Shown one piece after another: positions 17,857 to 26,336 of a stretch of DNA of 64,000 nt; the stretch's first letter is position 1, and each line of letters opens with the position of its first letter. Location: positions 41,135 through 105,134 of the forward strand of contig NZ_JAEUAV010000027.1 of NCBI RefSeq assembly GCF_019511605.1. Direction: 5' to 3'. The translations under genes were made by a program, and so were the position numbers. A model generated the notes under the pieces. The model was not told where the DNA came from, ran no database searches, and saw only the letters and a program-made list of their open reading frames with translations. This DNA comes from Paraburkholderia phenoliruptrix (GTDB lineage Bacteria > Pseudomonadota > Gammaproteobacteria > Burkholderiales > Burkholderiaceae).

Positions 17857-18717
17857 GTGTCCGCACCGAACTTGATTCCCCACATCCGCAGCGCACTGGC
17901 CAGTTTGCGGCCCGCCGAACGCAAGGTCGCCGACATGGTGTTGAACGACGTCGACTTTGCCATGCGCGCGAGCATCACTGAACTCGCGCAGCGCGCGGAC
18001 GTCTCCGAGCCTTCGGTTACACGCTTTTGCCGGGCCATCGGTGCGCATGGACTGCGCGACTTCAAGATGCAACTCGCGCAGAGTGTGGCGGGCGGGTTGC
18101 CGTATTCGTCCGCCGCAATTGCGCGCGACGACGACGTACAAACGTTGATGGACAAAGTGGGCGAAGCCGCGGTCGAGGGCATCACGCACGCGCGCGGCGC
18201 GTTGGACCCCGCCGTGGTGGAAAGCGCGATTGCGGCGCTCGCTAGCGCGCGGCGTGTGTTCTTCTTTGGCGTCGGCTCCGGGTCGGGGCTCGTCGCACAA
18301 GATGCGGCGCTACGCTTGCTGCGCCTCGACATCGCGGCCAGCGCGTTTACCGACGCGCACCTGCAACGCCTCTACGCCGGCATGATGGAGCCAGGCGACG
18401 TGGCCTTCGGCATTTCGCACTCGGGGCGCAGCGTCGAGGTGAACGAAAGCATTCAGATCGCAAAGGAACGCGGGGCGACCACCATCGCACTGACCAATGT
18501 CGGCTCGCGCCTCGCGTGGCTCGCGGACATTGCGCTGCTGCTGCGCGTGCCCAGCCCCATCGATCCGAATACGCCGGGCGTGTCGCGGCTCGTGCATCTT
18601 TGCATCATGGACGCACTCGCCATTGGCGTCGCGCTGAAGGCCGGCCCGAAGACGCTGGAGAAAATGCGGCATGCGAAGGCGCGGTTGTCGTCGCATGAGC
18701 CGCAAACGGGCGATTAG
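17857..18717 (+). CDS. MurR/RpiR-family transcriptional regulator
   Basis: 286 residues from GTG 17857, preceded by TTGAGGA seven bases upstream. Helix-turn-helix in residues 1-80 (SITELAQRADVSEPSVTRFCRAIG) and a SIS sugar-phosphate-binding domain at about 110-260 (FFFGVGSGSGLVAQDA, GISHSGRSVEVNE). The family senses phosphorylated sugars. Located 63 bases after the ATPase gene in the same direction, it is the likely local regulator of the transporter and SDR. Confidence 0.92.
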   Translation: MSAPNLIPHIRSALASLRPAERKVADMVLNDVDFAMRASITELAQRADVSEPSVTRFCRAIGAHGLRDFKMQLAQSVAGGLPYSSAAIARDDDVQTLMDKVGEAAVEGITHARGALDPAVVESAIAALASARRVFFFGVGSGSGLVAQDAALRLLRLDIAASAFTDAHLQRLYAGMMEPGDVAFGISHSGRSVEVNESIQIAKERGATTIALTNVGSRLAWLADIALLLRVPSPIDPNTPGVSRLVHLCIMDALAIGVALKAGPKTLEKMRHAKARLSSHEPQTGD

Positions 18718-18821
18718 GAAGGCAGACTAACTAACGCCTGCGCCGCGGGGTTTGTGGGTGTGGCCGTGGCTGTGGCCTGTGTTGCCGCTGCGGCCTGCGT
18801 TGCCGCTCGCCAATCCGTAGC

Positions 18822-19649
18822 TCACCCCATCCACCCGAATCGGCGCGACAGGCGCAGCGTTGCCGTGCGCAACGTCTGCGCGGGCCCGGCTGTCACGGCG
18901 CTGTCGAAGCTGCCGCTCGGCCCCATCAGCGCGAGCACGAGGCAGATGCTGCCGGTGTGATCGAACACCGGCGCAGCGAGTGTGTCGATGCCCGGTACGG
19001 GGCGGCTCAGCGCCGTGTCGATGCTGTCCGCGCGGATCTGGGCAAGGCGTTGCGCGTAGGTGTTTTTCAGCGCCGGCGGCGTGCCTTGGTCTGCGAAAAC
19101 GTCGGCTTCGTACGCTCCTGCGAGGCGCAACGGGTCCTGCGCGAGCAGCCCGGCGCGCACGTCGTCTGCGATATGTGCCGCGAAGACTCGCCCGATCGCC
19201 GTGTTCACCAGCGACATCACCGTGCCTACGCGCAAACTCACGTGCAATGGACGCGGCGATTCCTCCAGCCGCACCACAGTCGGCCCGAGCGGACCAAGCA
19301 CCGCCATTGCGACGCTCATCGCAGTGGATGCCGCCAGTTCCACCACTTCGGGCTCGGCCTCGCGCGTCGGCGAAAGGCGCTGCAGGCTGATCAAACCAAG
19401 TTCCAGTGCGAGCGGCCCAGCCTCGAAACAGCCGGACGCGTCGCGGCTCAGCAAGCCGGTCTTCAGGAGGCTCACGAGATGCGGAAACGCTTTTGCCGGC
19501 GGCATACCTGCTGCGGCTGCGAGGTCGCGCAAGCTTAACGGCCGCGCCGCCGCGACGAGCGCGGCGAGCAGTTCACCGGTACTGTCGAGCGACTGGATGC
19601 CGCGCTGCGGTTTCGCATCTGCGGAAACGGGAGAAGAATGGTCGGTCAC
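18822..19649 (-). CDS. IclR-family transcriptional regulator (copy 1)
   Basis: 275 residues from a GTG start that overlaps the stop of the neighbouring IclR gene by four bases. The N-terminal winged helix contains RGIQSLDSTGELLAALV and LSLRDLAAAAGMPPAKAF; the C-terminal effector domain carries IGRVFAAH and PVPGIDTLAAPVFDHTG. It shares its arrangement with the gene at 19646-20509, so the pair arose by tandem duplication. Both are divergent from the MBL/monooxygenase operon, which they probably control in response to an aromatic or related acid. Confidence 0.9.
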   Translation of the reverse strand: MTDHSSPVSADAKPQRGIQSLDSTGELLAALVAAARPLSLRDLAAAAGMPPAKAFPHLVSLLKTGLLSRDASGCFEAGPLALELGLISLQRLSPTREAEPEVVELAASTAMSVAMAVLGPLGPTVVRLEESPRPLHVSLRVGTVMSLVNTAIGRVFAAHIADDVRAGLLAQDPLRLAGAYEADVFADQGTPPALKNTYAQRLAQIRADSIDTALSRPVPGIDTLAAPVFDHTGSICLVLALMGPSGSFDSAVTAGPAQTLRTATLRLSRRFGWMG

Positions 19650-20509
19650 GATGCGGACGATGCCAGCAGTGAAGGTTCAAGAGCGAGTTGCGCGCCGATT
19701 TCGCGAGCGGTGGCAACGAGAGCGCGCGCGGTCGGGCCGTCGGCGGCCACGTTGATTGCGCCCGTGGAGCCGATCACTGTCAACGCCAGCGCCAGATGCC
19801 CGCGCTCGTCGAACACCGGCGCGCTCAGACTGCTGATGCCGGGGCTCGGCGCGTCCACACTGCACTCCAGCCCGCGCGCGCGGATTCTCTCAAGCGACGC
19901 CTGAAATGCGGCGTCCCGCGGCGCGCTCGCCCCGCTTTCTGCCGCGCCCGACTGGTTTGCCCACATCGCCTCGAGCGTTTCGCGCGGCAGGTAGGCGCAG
20001 AACACGCGTCCCGTCGACGTCGCCGGCAGCGACATGACCGTGCCCACATGCAGATTCACATGCAGCGGAAAACCCGCATGCTCATACCGGACAATGGTCG
20101 GTCCTTGCGGCCCGGCAATACAAATGGCCACGCTAAAACCGATTGCTTCGGCGAGCGCAGCCACGCGCGGCACGGCGGCACGAAACGCCGGCTGATGTTC
20201 GAGATGCAGCAGCCCAAGCCGCAATGACAATGGTCCCGGCTCATAGCGGCCCGACAACTCGTCGCGCTTGACGAGACCGAGGCGGCTCAGGCTCACCAGA
20301 TAAGCATGCGCCTGCCCCGGAGCCAGTTCGGCGGCAACGGCCAGGTCGGACAATGCAAGCGGCACGCGCGCCTGTGCCAGCGCGACCAACAGTCGTCCGC
20401 CCACTTCGACGCTCTGAATGCCGCGCTGCGTCTTGCTGCCTTCCGCTGTCTCGTTGACGCCCGGGCCTTTGCCCCTGACGCCTTCGGCTGCTTTCACTGC
20501 TTTGCTCAC
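19646..20509 (-). CDS. IclR-family transcriptional regulator (copy 2)
   Basis: 287 residues from GTG 20509 (AGGCGCGGG lies just upstream). The same build as its neighbour: QRGIQSVEVGGRLLVALAQ, LALSDLAVAAELAPGQAHAYL and an effector domain with TSTGRVFCAYLPRE and PGISSLSAPVFDERGHLAL. It is the promoter-proximal regulator gene, divergent from the catabolic operon starting at 20785. Two overlapping IclR genes would allow heterodimers (inference). Confidence 0.9.
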   Translation of the reverse strand: MSKAVKAAEGVRGKGPGVNETAEGSKTQRGIQSVEVGGRLLVALAQARVPLALSDLAVAAELAPGQAHAYLVSLSRLGLVKRDELSGRYEPGPLSLRLGLLHLEHQPAFRAAVPRVAALAEAIGFSVAICIAGPQGPTIVRYEHAGFPLHVNLHVGTVMSLPATSTGRVFCAYLPRETLEAMWANQSGAAESGASAPRDAAFQASLERIRARGLECSVDAPSPGISSLSAPVFDERGHLALALTVIGSTGAINVAADGPTARALVATAREIGAQLALEPSLLASSAS

Positions 20510-20608
20510 ACCCGCGCCTGTCCGTTAAAAAGGTCCATGTTAACCGAACCGCCACCGCGCGCCGCGGCTGTCCCTGCCCTTCATGTTAGTCATTGTTGAA
20601 TTTGCGTA

Positions 20609-20656
20609 TAGCGATACATTTCGCTATTGACAAATAAACAGGCGCAGTCCTAAGAT
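20609..20656 (+). promoter_or_regulatory. Promoter with overlapping palindrome for the MBL/monooxygenase operon
   Basis: TTGACA at 20627-20632 is followed after 18 bases by TAAGAT at 20651-20656, a good sigma-70 pair. Just upstream and touching the -35 is the palindrome TAGCGA-TACATT-TCGCTA (20609-20626). A palindrome adjoining -35 in front of an operon divergent from IclR genes is a likely IclR operator. The predicted start is about 120 bases before the MBL gene. Confidence 0.6.
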
Positions 20657-20784
20657 GCATTTACCCCGACATACACCGTCGCAGTCGCAGAATCAAAAAT
20701 GGGGCGAGACAACCTTCAATACCGTCAGCCGGCGCCGCACGGCCGGCCGTCTCGCCTCACGTCCAACTTTTGAGGGAGACGAGC

Positions 20785-21744
20785 ATGGCAAAGGCATTCG
20801 CATCGCAGGCCGATCTGGAAGTCAAGAAAGTCACGTGGACGCAGTTGTCCGAGAACGCCTACGCCTACACGGCGGAAGGCGATCCGAACTCGGGCGTGAT
20901 CATTGGCGACGACGGCGTGCTGATCGTGGACACCACCGCCACGCCGGCCATGGCGCAAGACCTTATCGCGAAGATTCGCAGCGTGACCGACAAGCCGATC
21001 AAATACGTCGTGCTGTCGCACTATCACGCGGTGCGCGTGCTGGGCGCATCGGCTTATTTCAAGGAAGGCGCGCAGGAAATCATTGCGAGCCGCGGCACCT
21101 ACGAGATGATCGTCGAGCGCGGTGAAGCAGACATGAAGTCGGAAATAGAACGCTTCCCGCGTCTTTTCGCCGGCGTCGAAACAGTGCCGGGGCTGACGTG
21201 GCCCACGCTCGTCTTCGAAAAGGAAATGACGCTGTTCCTCGGCAAGCTGGAAGTGCGTATCGCGCATCTGGGCGCCGGCCACACGAAGGGCGACACGGTG
21301 GTGTGGCTGCCGTCGCAAAAGGTGCTTTTTTCGGGCGATCTGGTCGAATACGACGCAGCCTGCTATTGCGGCGACGCGCAGCTCGAACAATGGCCGGCCA
21401 CGCTCGAAGGTCTGCGTGCGCTGAATGCCGAAAAACTGGTGCCGGGCCGCGGCCCCGCGCTGACCACGCCCGAAGACGTCAACAAAGGTCTCGACTACAC
21501 GAAGGATTTCGTCACGACGCTCCTGCAGCGAGGCCGTGAAGCCGTCGCTCAGAAGCTGGACCTGAAGGCCGCTATGGCGCACACGCGCAAGGCAATGGAC
21601 CCGAAGTTCGGCCATGTGTTCATCTACGAACATTGTTTGCCGTTCGACGTTTCGCGCGCTTACGACGAAGCGAGCGGCATCACCCATCCGCGTATCTGGA
21701 CCGCGCAGCGCGACAAGGAAATGTGGGACGCGCTGCAGGCCTGA
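20785..21744 (+). CDS. MBL-fold hydrolase-like protein with altered metal motif
   Basis: 319 residues; ATG 20785 follows GAGGGAGA. The metallo-beta-lactamase fold is clear (GVIIGDDGVLIVDTTATP, GAGHTKGDTVVWLP, LFSGDLVEYDAAC). The usual H-x-H-x-D-H motif reads SHYHAVRV here, keeping the two leading His but lacking Asp and the third His, and the late GHG-type His appears as GRG. Metal site 2 is therefore probably absent, and mononuclear or non-hydrolytic function is possible. First gene of an operon with a FAD monooxygenase, DUF2783 and MFS, under divergent IclR genes. Confidence 0.85.
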   Translation: MAKAFASQADLEVKKVTWTQLSENAYAYTAEGDPNSGVIIGDDGVLIVDTTATPAMAQDLIAKIRSVTDKPIKYVVLSHYHAVRVLGASAYFKEGAQEIIASRGTYEMIVERGEADMKSEIERFPRLFAGVETVPGLTWPTLVFEKEMTLFLGKLEVRIAHLGAGHTKGDTVVWLPSQKVLFSGDLVEYDAACYCGDAQLEQWPATLEGLRALNAEKLVPGRGPALTTPEDVNKGLDYTKDFVTTLLQRGREAVAQKLDLKAAMAHTRKAMDPKFGHVFIYEHCLPFDVSRAYDEASGITHPRIWTAQRDKEMWDALQA

Positions 21745-21815
21745 GCGGCATGAAACTTTAGAAGCGAAGCGCAGCAGAGCCAGCCGAGCAAAGCGGGGAT
21801 GGACGGAGACACAAG

Positions 21816-23525
21816 ATGAGCATCAACTACCAGACGCTGTCGTTCGAATACCAGCCGTGCCGCGAGCAGGACCCGCGCAACGGTGGCGAGCAGGCGGTCT
21901 ACCCGGTAATCGTGGTCGGTGCGGGGCCCGTGGGCCTTGCAACAGCAATCGACCTCGCGCAACAGGGCGTGCCGGTGATACTCGTGGACGACGACTGCTC
22001 GCTGTCTACGGGCTCTCGCGCAATCTGTTTCTCGAAGCGCTCGCTCGATATTTTCGATCGGCTCGGGTGCGGTCAGCGCATGGTGGACAAGGGCATTAGC
22101 TGGAATGTCGGCAAGGTGTTCCTGAAGGACGAGCTCGTCTACACGTTCAATCTGCAGCCGGAGGCGGGTCATCATCGGCCCGCGTTCATCAACTTGCAGC
22201 AGTACTACGTCGAAGGATTTCTGCTCGAGCGCGCGCAGGAAATGCCGAACATCGAGATTCGCTGGAAAAGCAAAGTGGTCGGCATAGAGCAGAGCGGCAC
22301 GCCGGGCACGTGCGACGCCGCCGTCACGCTGACTGTCGAAACGCCTAACGGTCAGTACGCATTGCGTGGCCGCTATGTGGTTGCCGCCGACGGCTCGCGC
22401 AGTCCGATCCGCAATCTGATGGGACTCGACAGCAAGGGCGTGACGTTCAAAGACCGCTTCCTGATTGCCGACGTGAAAATGGAAGCGGATTTTCCGACCG
22501 AGCGCTGGTTCTGGTTCGACCCGCCGTTTCATCCGAACCAGTCGGTGCTGTTGCACCGTCAGCCTGACAATGTGTGGCGAATCGACTTTCAGCTTGGTTG
22601 GGACGCCGATCCGGTGCTCGAAAAAACGCCTGAGCGCGTGATTCCGCGTGTGCGCGCATTGCTCGGACCAGATGCGAAATTCGAGCTGGAATGGGTCAGC
22701 GTCTATACGTTTTCGTGCTTGCGCATGGAGCGCTTCCGGCACGGCAACGTGCTGTTCGCTGGCGACTCCGCACACGGGGTGTCGCCGTTCGGCGCACGCG
22801 GCGCGAATAGCGGCGTACAGGACGCGGAAAACCTCGCATGGAAGCTGGCGCTGGTGCTGGAAGGCAAGGCGTCGGACGCGTTGCTCGACACCTATGCGAG
22901 CGAACGCGAATATGCCGCAGACGAAAACATCCGCAACTCCACGCGCTCGACCGATTTCATCACGCCGAAAAGCCCGGTGAGCCGCGTGTTTCGCGACGCC
23001 GTACTGAAGCTCGCGCGACATCATCCGTTTGCGCGGCAGTTGACGAACAGCGGCCGCCTCTCTGTGCCTGCGGTACTGAACGATTCGCCACTCAATACGG
23101 CGGATAGCGACGCTTTCCAGGGCCTCATGGTGCCCGGCGCCCCGTGTGTCGATGCGCCGGTGCAGGCGCATGGCGAACCGGCATGGCTGCTCCAGCATCT
23201 CGGCCAGCAATTCACCGGCGTGCTCTTTTGCGACGACGAAGGCCCCGACGCGGCAGCTGCAACCGCGCTGAATGTACTTCGCACAAGCGCGATTCCGTTG
23301 AAGCTCGTAGTGGTCACGCGCGGTGAAACGCAGCCCGCAGGCATCGCGAACGCGACCCTTCTGCGCGACGCCGAAGGTCTTGCAAGCGCGCGCTATGACG
23401 CGAAACCCGGCACGTTCTATCTGATCCGGCCAGACCAGCACGTGTGTGCGCGCTGGCGGCAACTCGAACCGCTAAAGGTCGAGCAGGCATTAAAGCGCGC
23501 GTTGTGTGTGGAAGGCACTGCCTGA
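21816..23525 (+). CDS. FAD-dependent aromatic-type monooxygenase
   Basis: 569 residues with GGAGAC before the ATG. The FAD dinucleotide-binding motif VIVVGAGPVGLATAID starts near residue 30, the DG motif is VVAADGSRSPIRNLMG, and the second FAD motif is VLFAGDSAHGVSPFGARGAN. A thioredoxin-like C-terminal domain (about 430-569) is typical of phenol hydroxylase/MhpA-type enzymes. Uses NAD(P)H and O2 to hydroxylate an aromatic acid or phenol. Substrate unknown. Second gene of the operon. Confidence 0.9.
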   Translation: MSINYQTLSFEYQPCREQDPRNGGEQAVYPVIVVGAGPVGLATAIDLAQQGVPVILVDDDCSLSTGSRAICFSKRSLDIFDRLGCGQRMVDKGISWNVGKVFLKDELVYTFNLQPEAGHHRPAFINLQQYYVEGFLLERAQEMPNIEIRWKSKVVGIEQSGTPGTCDAAVTLTVETPNGQYALRGRYVVAADGSRSPIRNLMGLDSKGVTFKDRFLIADVKMEADFPTERWFWFDPPFHPNQSVLLHRQPDNVWRIDFQLGWDADPVLEKTPERVIPRVRALLGPDAKFELEWVSVYTFSCLRMERFRHGNVLFAGDSAHGVSPFGARGANSGVQDAENLAWKLALVLEGKASDALLDTYASEREYAADENIRNSTRSTDFITPKSPVSRVFRDAVLKLARHHPFARQLTNSGRLSVPAVLNDSPLNTADSDAFQGLMVPGAPCVDAPVQAHGEPAWLLQHLGQQFTGVLFCDDEGPDAAAATALNVLRTSAIPLKLVVVTRGETQPAGIANATLLRDAEGLASARYDAKPGTFYLIRPDQHVCARWRQLEPLKVEQALKRALCVEGTA

Positions 23526-23568
23526 ACACTGCGGCCTGAATGCAAAAATTAGAATCTGGAGACACACC

Positions 23569-23805
23569 GTGGCACTGAACACTCAACCCAATCTCGCGCG
23601 GCCGGACGATTTTTATGAGGCGCTGATCGACATGCATCGCGACCTCGACGACGCGCGCAGCCAGTCGGCCAACGCTCAACTCATTCTGCTGCTTGCCAAC
23701 CATATCGGCGACCATGCGACGCTGCTCGAAGCAATCCGGCATGCGCGCGAAGGCGTGGCGGATGTGTCGCCGCAAGGCGGCGAAGTCCATCCGCTTGCCG
23801 CCTGA
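23569..23805 (+). CDS. DUF2783 family protein
   Basis: 78 residues from GTG 23569 with GGAGA six bases upstream. The protein is small, helical and acidic (DDFYEALIDMHRDLDDARS, NAQLILLLANHIGD), matching DUF2783, which is commonly encoded beside this class of FAD monooxygenase. It may be an accessory or stabilising subunit; no catalytic motif is visible. Confidence 0.8.
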   Translation: MALNTQPNLARPDDFYEALIDMHRDLDDARSQSANAQLILLLANHIGDHATLLEAIRHAREGVADVSPQGGEVHPLAA

Positions 23806-23923
23806 TTTGCAAACGATGTAGAAGGAACGCGCGCGGCTCGTCAGGCGGCGCGCTGTTCACAGCGCCGGCAAGCAGGCCGACGTGCAAGTCCACCGGCAGG
23901 TTGCATATGACTGCGCGGCACAA

Positions 23924-23962
23924 CTGCGCGACGTGACTGCGTGACGTGACTGCGTGACGTCA
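23924..23962. repeat. Three tandem 13-base repeats
   Basis: The unit CTGCGTGACGTGA occurs three times head-to-tail, with one or two changes (first copy CTGCGCGACGTGA, third ends GTCA), followed by a partial fourth copy. It lies between the DUF2783 gene and the MFS gene. The repeated GTGACG/CGTCAC core could bind a regulator, or the tract could be slippage-derived. Confidence 0.55.
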
Positions 23963-24073
23963 CTGCGCGGTCCATCGACACCGCACGGCAACGCTACACA
24001 ACAACACGGCGATTCACCACGCCGGACCCGCGGGTCCGTTGGACCCATCACGCCTGAAGTCTGGAGATAACCG

Positions 24074-25405
24074 ATGAGTCAATCCCTCGCACCCGCACTC
24101 GAGCCGGCCTCGAGCGCCGCCGCGCACGACGATCTGCTGTATCGCAAGGTGTCGCTGCGCATTATTCCGTTCCTGTTTCTTTGTTACGTGGTGTCGTTTC
24201 TCGACCGCATCAACATCGGCTTTGCGCAGCTGCAGATGAAGCACGACCTCGGCTTTAGCGACGCCATGTATGGTCTGGGTGCGGCCGTGTTCTATGTCGG
24301 CTATGTGCTCTGCGAGGTGCCGAGCAACCTGCTGCTCGCCAGGTTCGGCGCGCGTCGAACGTTTACGCGCATCATGCTGCTGTGGGGCATGGCTTCGGTC
24401 GGCATGATGATGGTGTCGACACCCGCGCACTTCTATCTGCTGCGCTTTTTGCTCGGCGTGTTCGAGGCGGGCTTCTTTCCGGGCATCGTGCTGTACCTCA
24501 CGTATTGGTATCCAGCCCGGCGGCGCGCAGCGGTGCTGTCGATCTTCTTTGCCGGTGTAGCGGTGGCGGGCGTGCTGGGCGGCCTCGTGTCAGGGTGGAT
24601 CATGCGCGATATGGGCGGCGTGCTGGGTCTGTTCGGCTGGCAATGGATGTTCGTCATAGAAGGAGCGCCGGCGGTCATTCTTGCGCTGGTCGCCGCGGTC
24701 TATCTGGTCGACGGGCCGCAAGACGCAAAATGGCTCACGGCTGACGAGAAAGCGCAACTGATCGCGCAACGCGAAGAGAAAGGCGCGGCATCTTCACATG
24801 CGTCGCATTCATCGCATTGGTTTATGCAGGCTTTGCGCAATCCGCGCGTCTACCTGTTCGCCTTCATCTATTTTTCGCTGACCTGCGCGTCGTTGACGCT
24901 CAACTTCTGGATGCCGTTGATGATTCGCGACTTCGGCATTCGCGACGTTCTGGCGATCAGCTTGTACAGCGTCATTCCGAATGCAATCGGCGCGGTCGGC
25001 CTCATTCTGATTGCACGTCATTCGGATAGGCGCGGCGAGCGGCGCCGGCACTTTGCGGTCTGCACCATCGGTGGAGGCCTCGCGCTTTCGCTTTTGACCC
25101 TGCATTTAAGCAGTTTTCCCGCGATGCTCGCGATTCTCTCGCTTGCCGCCGTGCTGATTTTTGCGGCGCTGCCGATCTTCTGGACCGTGCCGTCGAGTTA
25201 TCTGTCGGGTGCCGCGGCGGCGGGCGGCATTGCGTTGATCAGCAGCATTGGCATTACGAGCGGCATTGTGAGCCCATGGGTGATCGGCCTGATCAAGACG
25301 CACACCGGCAGCATGGACAACGCGCTGTATCTGTTGACCATTCTGCTGTTCGCGAGCGGTGGGGCGCTGCTGGTTGGCGTGCCGAAGGAGAGCAAGGCGG
25401 TGTGA
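24074..25405 (+). CDS. MFS transporter, ACS family (aromatic/organic acid uptake)
   Basis: 443 residues, 12 membrane helices. The N-terminal segment FLFLCYVVSFLDRINIGFAQ and the loop NLLLARFGARRTFTRIML are characteristic of ACS-type carriers for phthalate, nicotinate or hydroxy-acids. CTGGAGATAA precedes the ATG. Last gene in line with the MBL/FAD monooxygenase/DUF2783 operon after 268 bases, and the probable importer of its substrate. Confidence 0.88.
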   Translation: MSQSLAPALEPASSAAAHDDLLYRKVSLRIIPFLFLCYVVSFLDRINIGFAQLQMKHDLGFSDAMYGLGAAVFYVGYVLCEVPSNLLLARFGARRTFTRIMLLWGMASVGMMMVSTPAHFYLLRFLLGVFEAGFFPGIVLYLTYWYPARRRAAVLSIFFAGVAVAGVLGGLVSGWIMRDMGGVLGLFGWQWMFVIEGAPAVILALVAAVYLVDGPQDAKWLTADEKAQLIAQREEKGAASSHASHSSHWFMQALRNPRVYLFAFIYFSLTCASLTLNFWMPLMIRDFGIRDVLAISLYSVIPNAIGAVGLILIARHSDRRGERRRHFAVCTIGGGLALSLLTLHLSSFPAMLAILSLAAVLIFAALPIFWTVPSSYLSGAAAAGGIALISSIGITSGIVSPWVIGLIKTHTGSMDNALYLLTILLFASGGALLVGVPKESKAV

Positions 25406-25472
25406 AGGTCACGCGGTGCGTGAGAGCGCCATCGTGTAGAGTCGCAGAATTCCATTGCGCCTTATTCCTGCG

Positions 25473-26174
25473 ATGTCTGCCACTCTCGCACCTGTCCCGC
25501 TTCAGCATGAAGGCCCGCCCGATGTGTCGTTGTGGCGGGTCGACGTGTCTTTCGATGCATCGCTCGATGCGCCTGCGTTTCGATCCCTTAGTGACGAAGA
25601 GCGCAACAGGGCGCAGCGGTTTCGCCGCCACGAAGACGCGCTGCGCTTTGCCACGACGCGCGCCGCGTTGCGCGATTTGCTCGCCCAACGCAGCGGCGCG
25701 GATGCGCGCGCTGTGCGCCTGAGCGTCGATGAAAACGGTCGTCCGCGGCTCGCGGCTTCAAGCGCGCTCGACTTCAACGTATCGCATGCAGGTGCCTGCG
25801 GCCTGATCGCGATTTCTGCGGCGCGGCGCGTGGGCGTGGATATCGAGCAATGCGTCAGCACCTTCGACTGGCGCTCTATCATCGCGTTGACGTTGGACCC
25901 GGATGAGGCGGCGTGGATCGAGCGCCTCGCTCCTTCGCAGCAAATGGCTGCGTTCTACGACGCATGGACCGCAAAGGAAGCGCTTGTGAAGACGACGGGC
26001 GCAGGCATCGCGCGCGGCCTGCAGCATTTGACTGTGTTGCCGCGCGAGGGCCGTTGCGTCACGCTGCGCAACGCGATTCCCGACGATATGCGGACCATAG
26101 CCGCGCAGTGGATTGCTGCGCCGCAGGGCTACGCTGCGTGCGTTGCGTGGTCGTTGACGCCGCTCGCCTCATAG
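25473..26174 (+). CDS. 4'-phosphopantetheinyl transferase superfamily protein (Sfp type)
   Basis: 233 residues from ATG 25473 (a TTG six codons upstream is less likely). The two family motifs are present: VGVDIEQ, whose Asp and Glu bind magnesium, and FYDAWTAKEALVKTTGAG with the catalytic Glu and Lys. It transfers the phosphopantetheine arm of CoA to carrier proteins. The length fits the Sfp/Gsp class for polyketide or peptide synthetases, but no such synthetase is in the window, so the target is elsewhere. Confidence 0.88.
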   Translation: MSATLAPVPLQHEGPPDVSLWRVDVSFDASLDAPAFRSLSDEERNRAQRFRRHEDALRFATTRAALRDLLAQRSGADARAVRLSVDENGRPRLAASSALDFNVSHAGACGLIAISAARRVGVDIEQCVSTFDWRSIIALTLDPDEAAWIERLAPSQQMAAFYDAWTAKEALVKTTGAGIARGLQHLTVLPREGRCVTLRNAIPDDMRTIAAQWIAAPQGYAACVAWSLTPLAS

Positions 26175-26336
26175 CGCGCCGGTCGTTCAAGTATTCCCGC
26201 GCTTGTCAGCGAGCCCCGAATGCAACTAACTGTCAGCCCCGCGCCGCGTCTCCAGATAAGATGGCGAGGCCCCAGGCACTCGCAGCCGAAGACATAAAAC
26301 CGCCTGGCAACCATGTCTGCTCACGCACATTAACTC

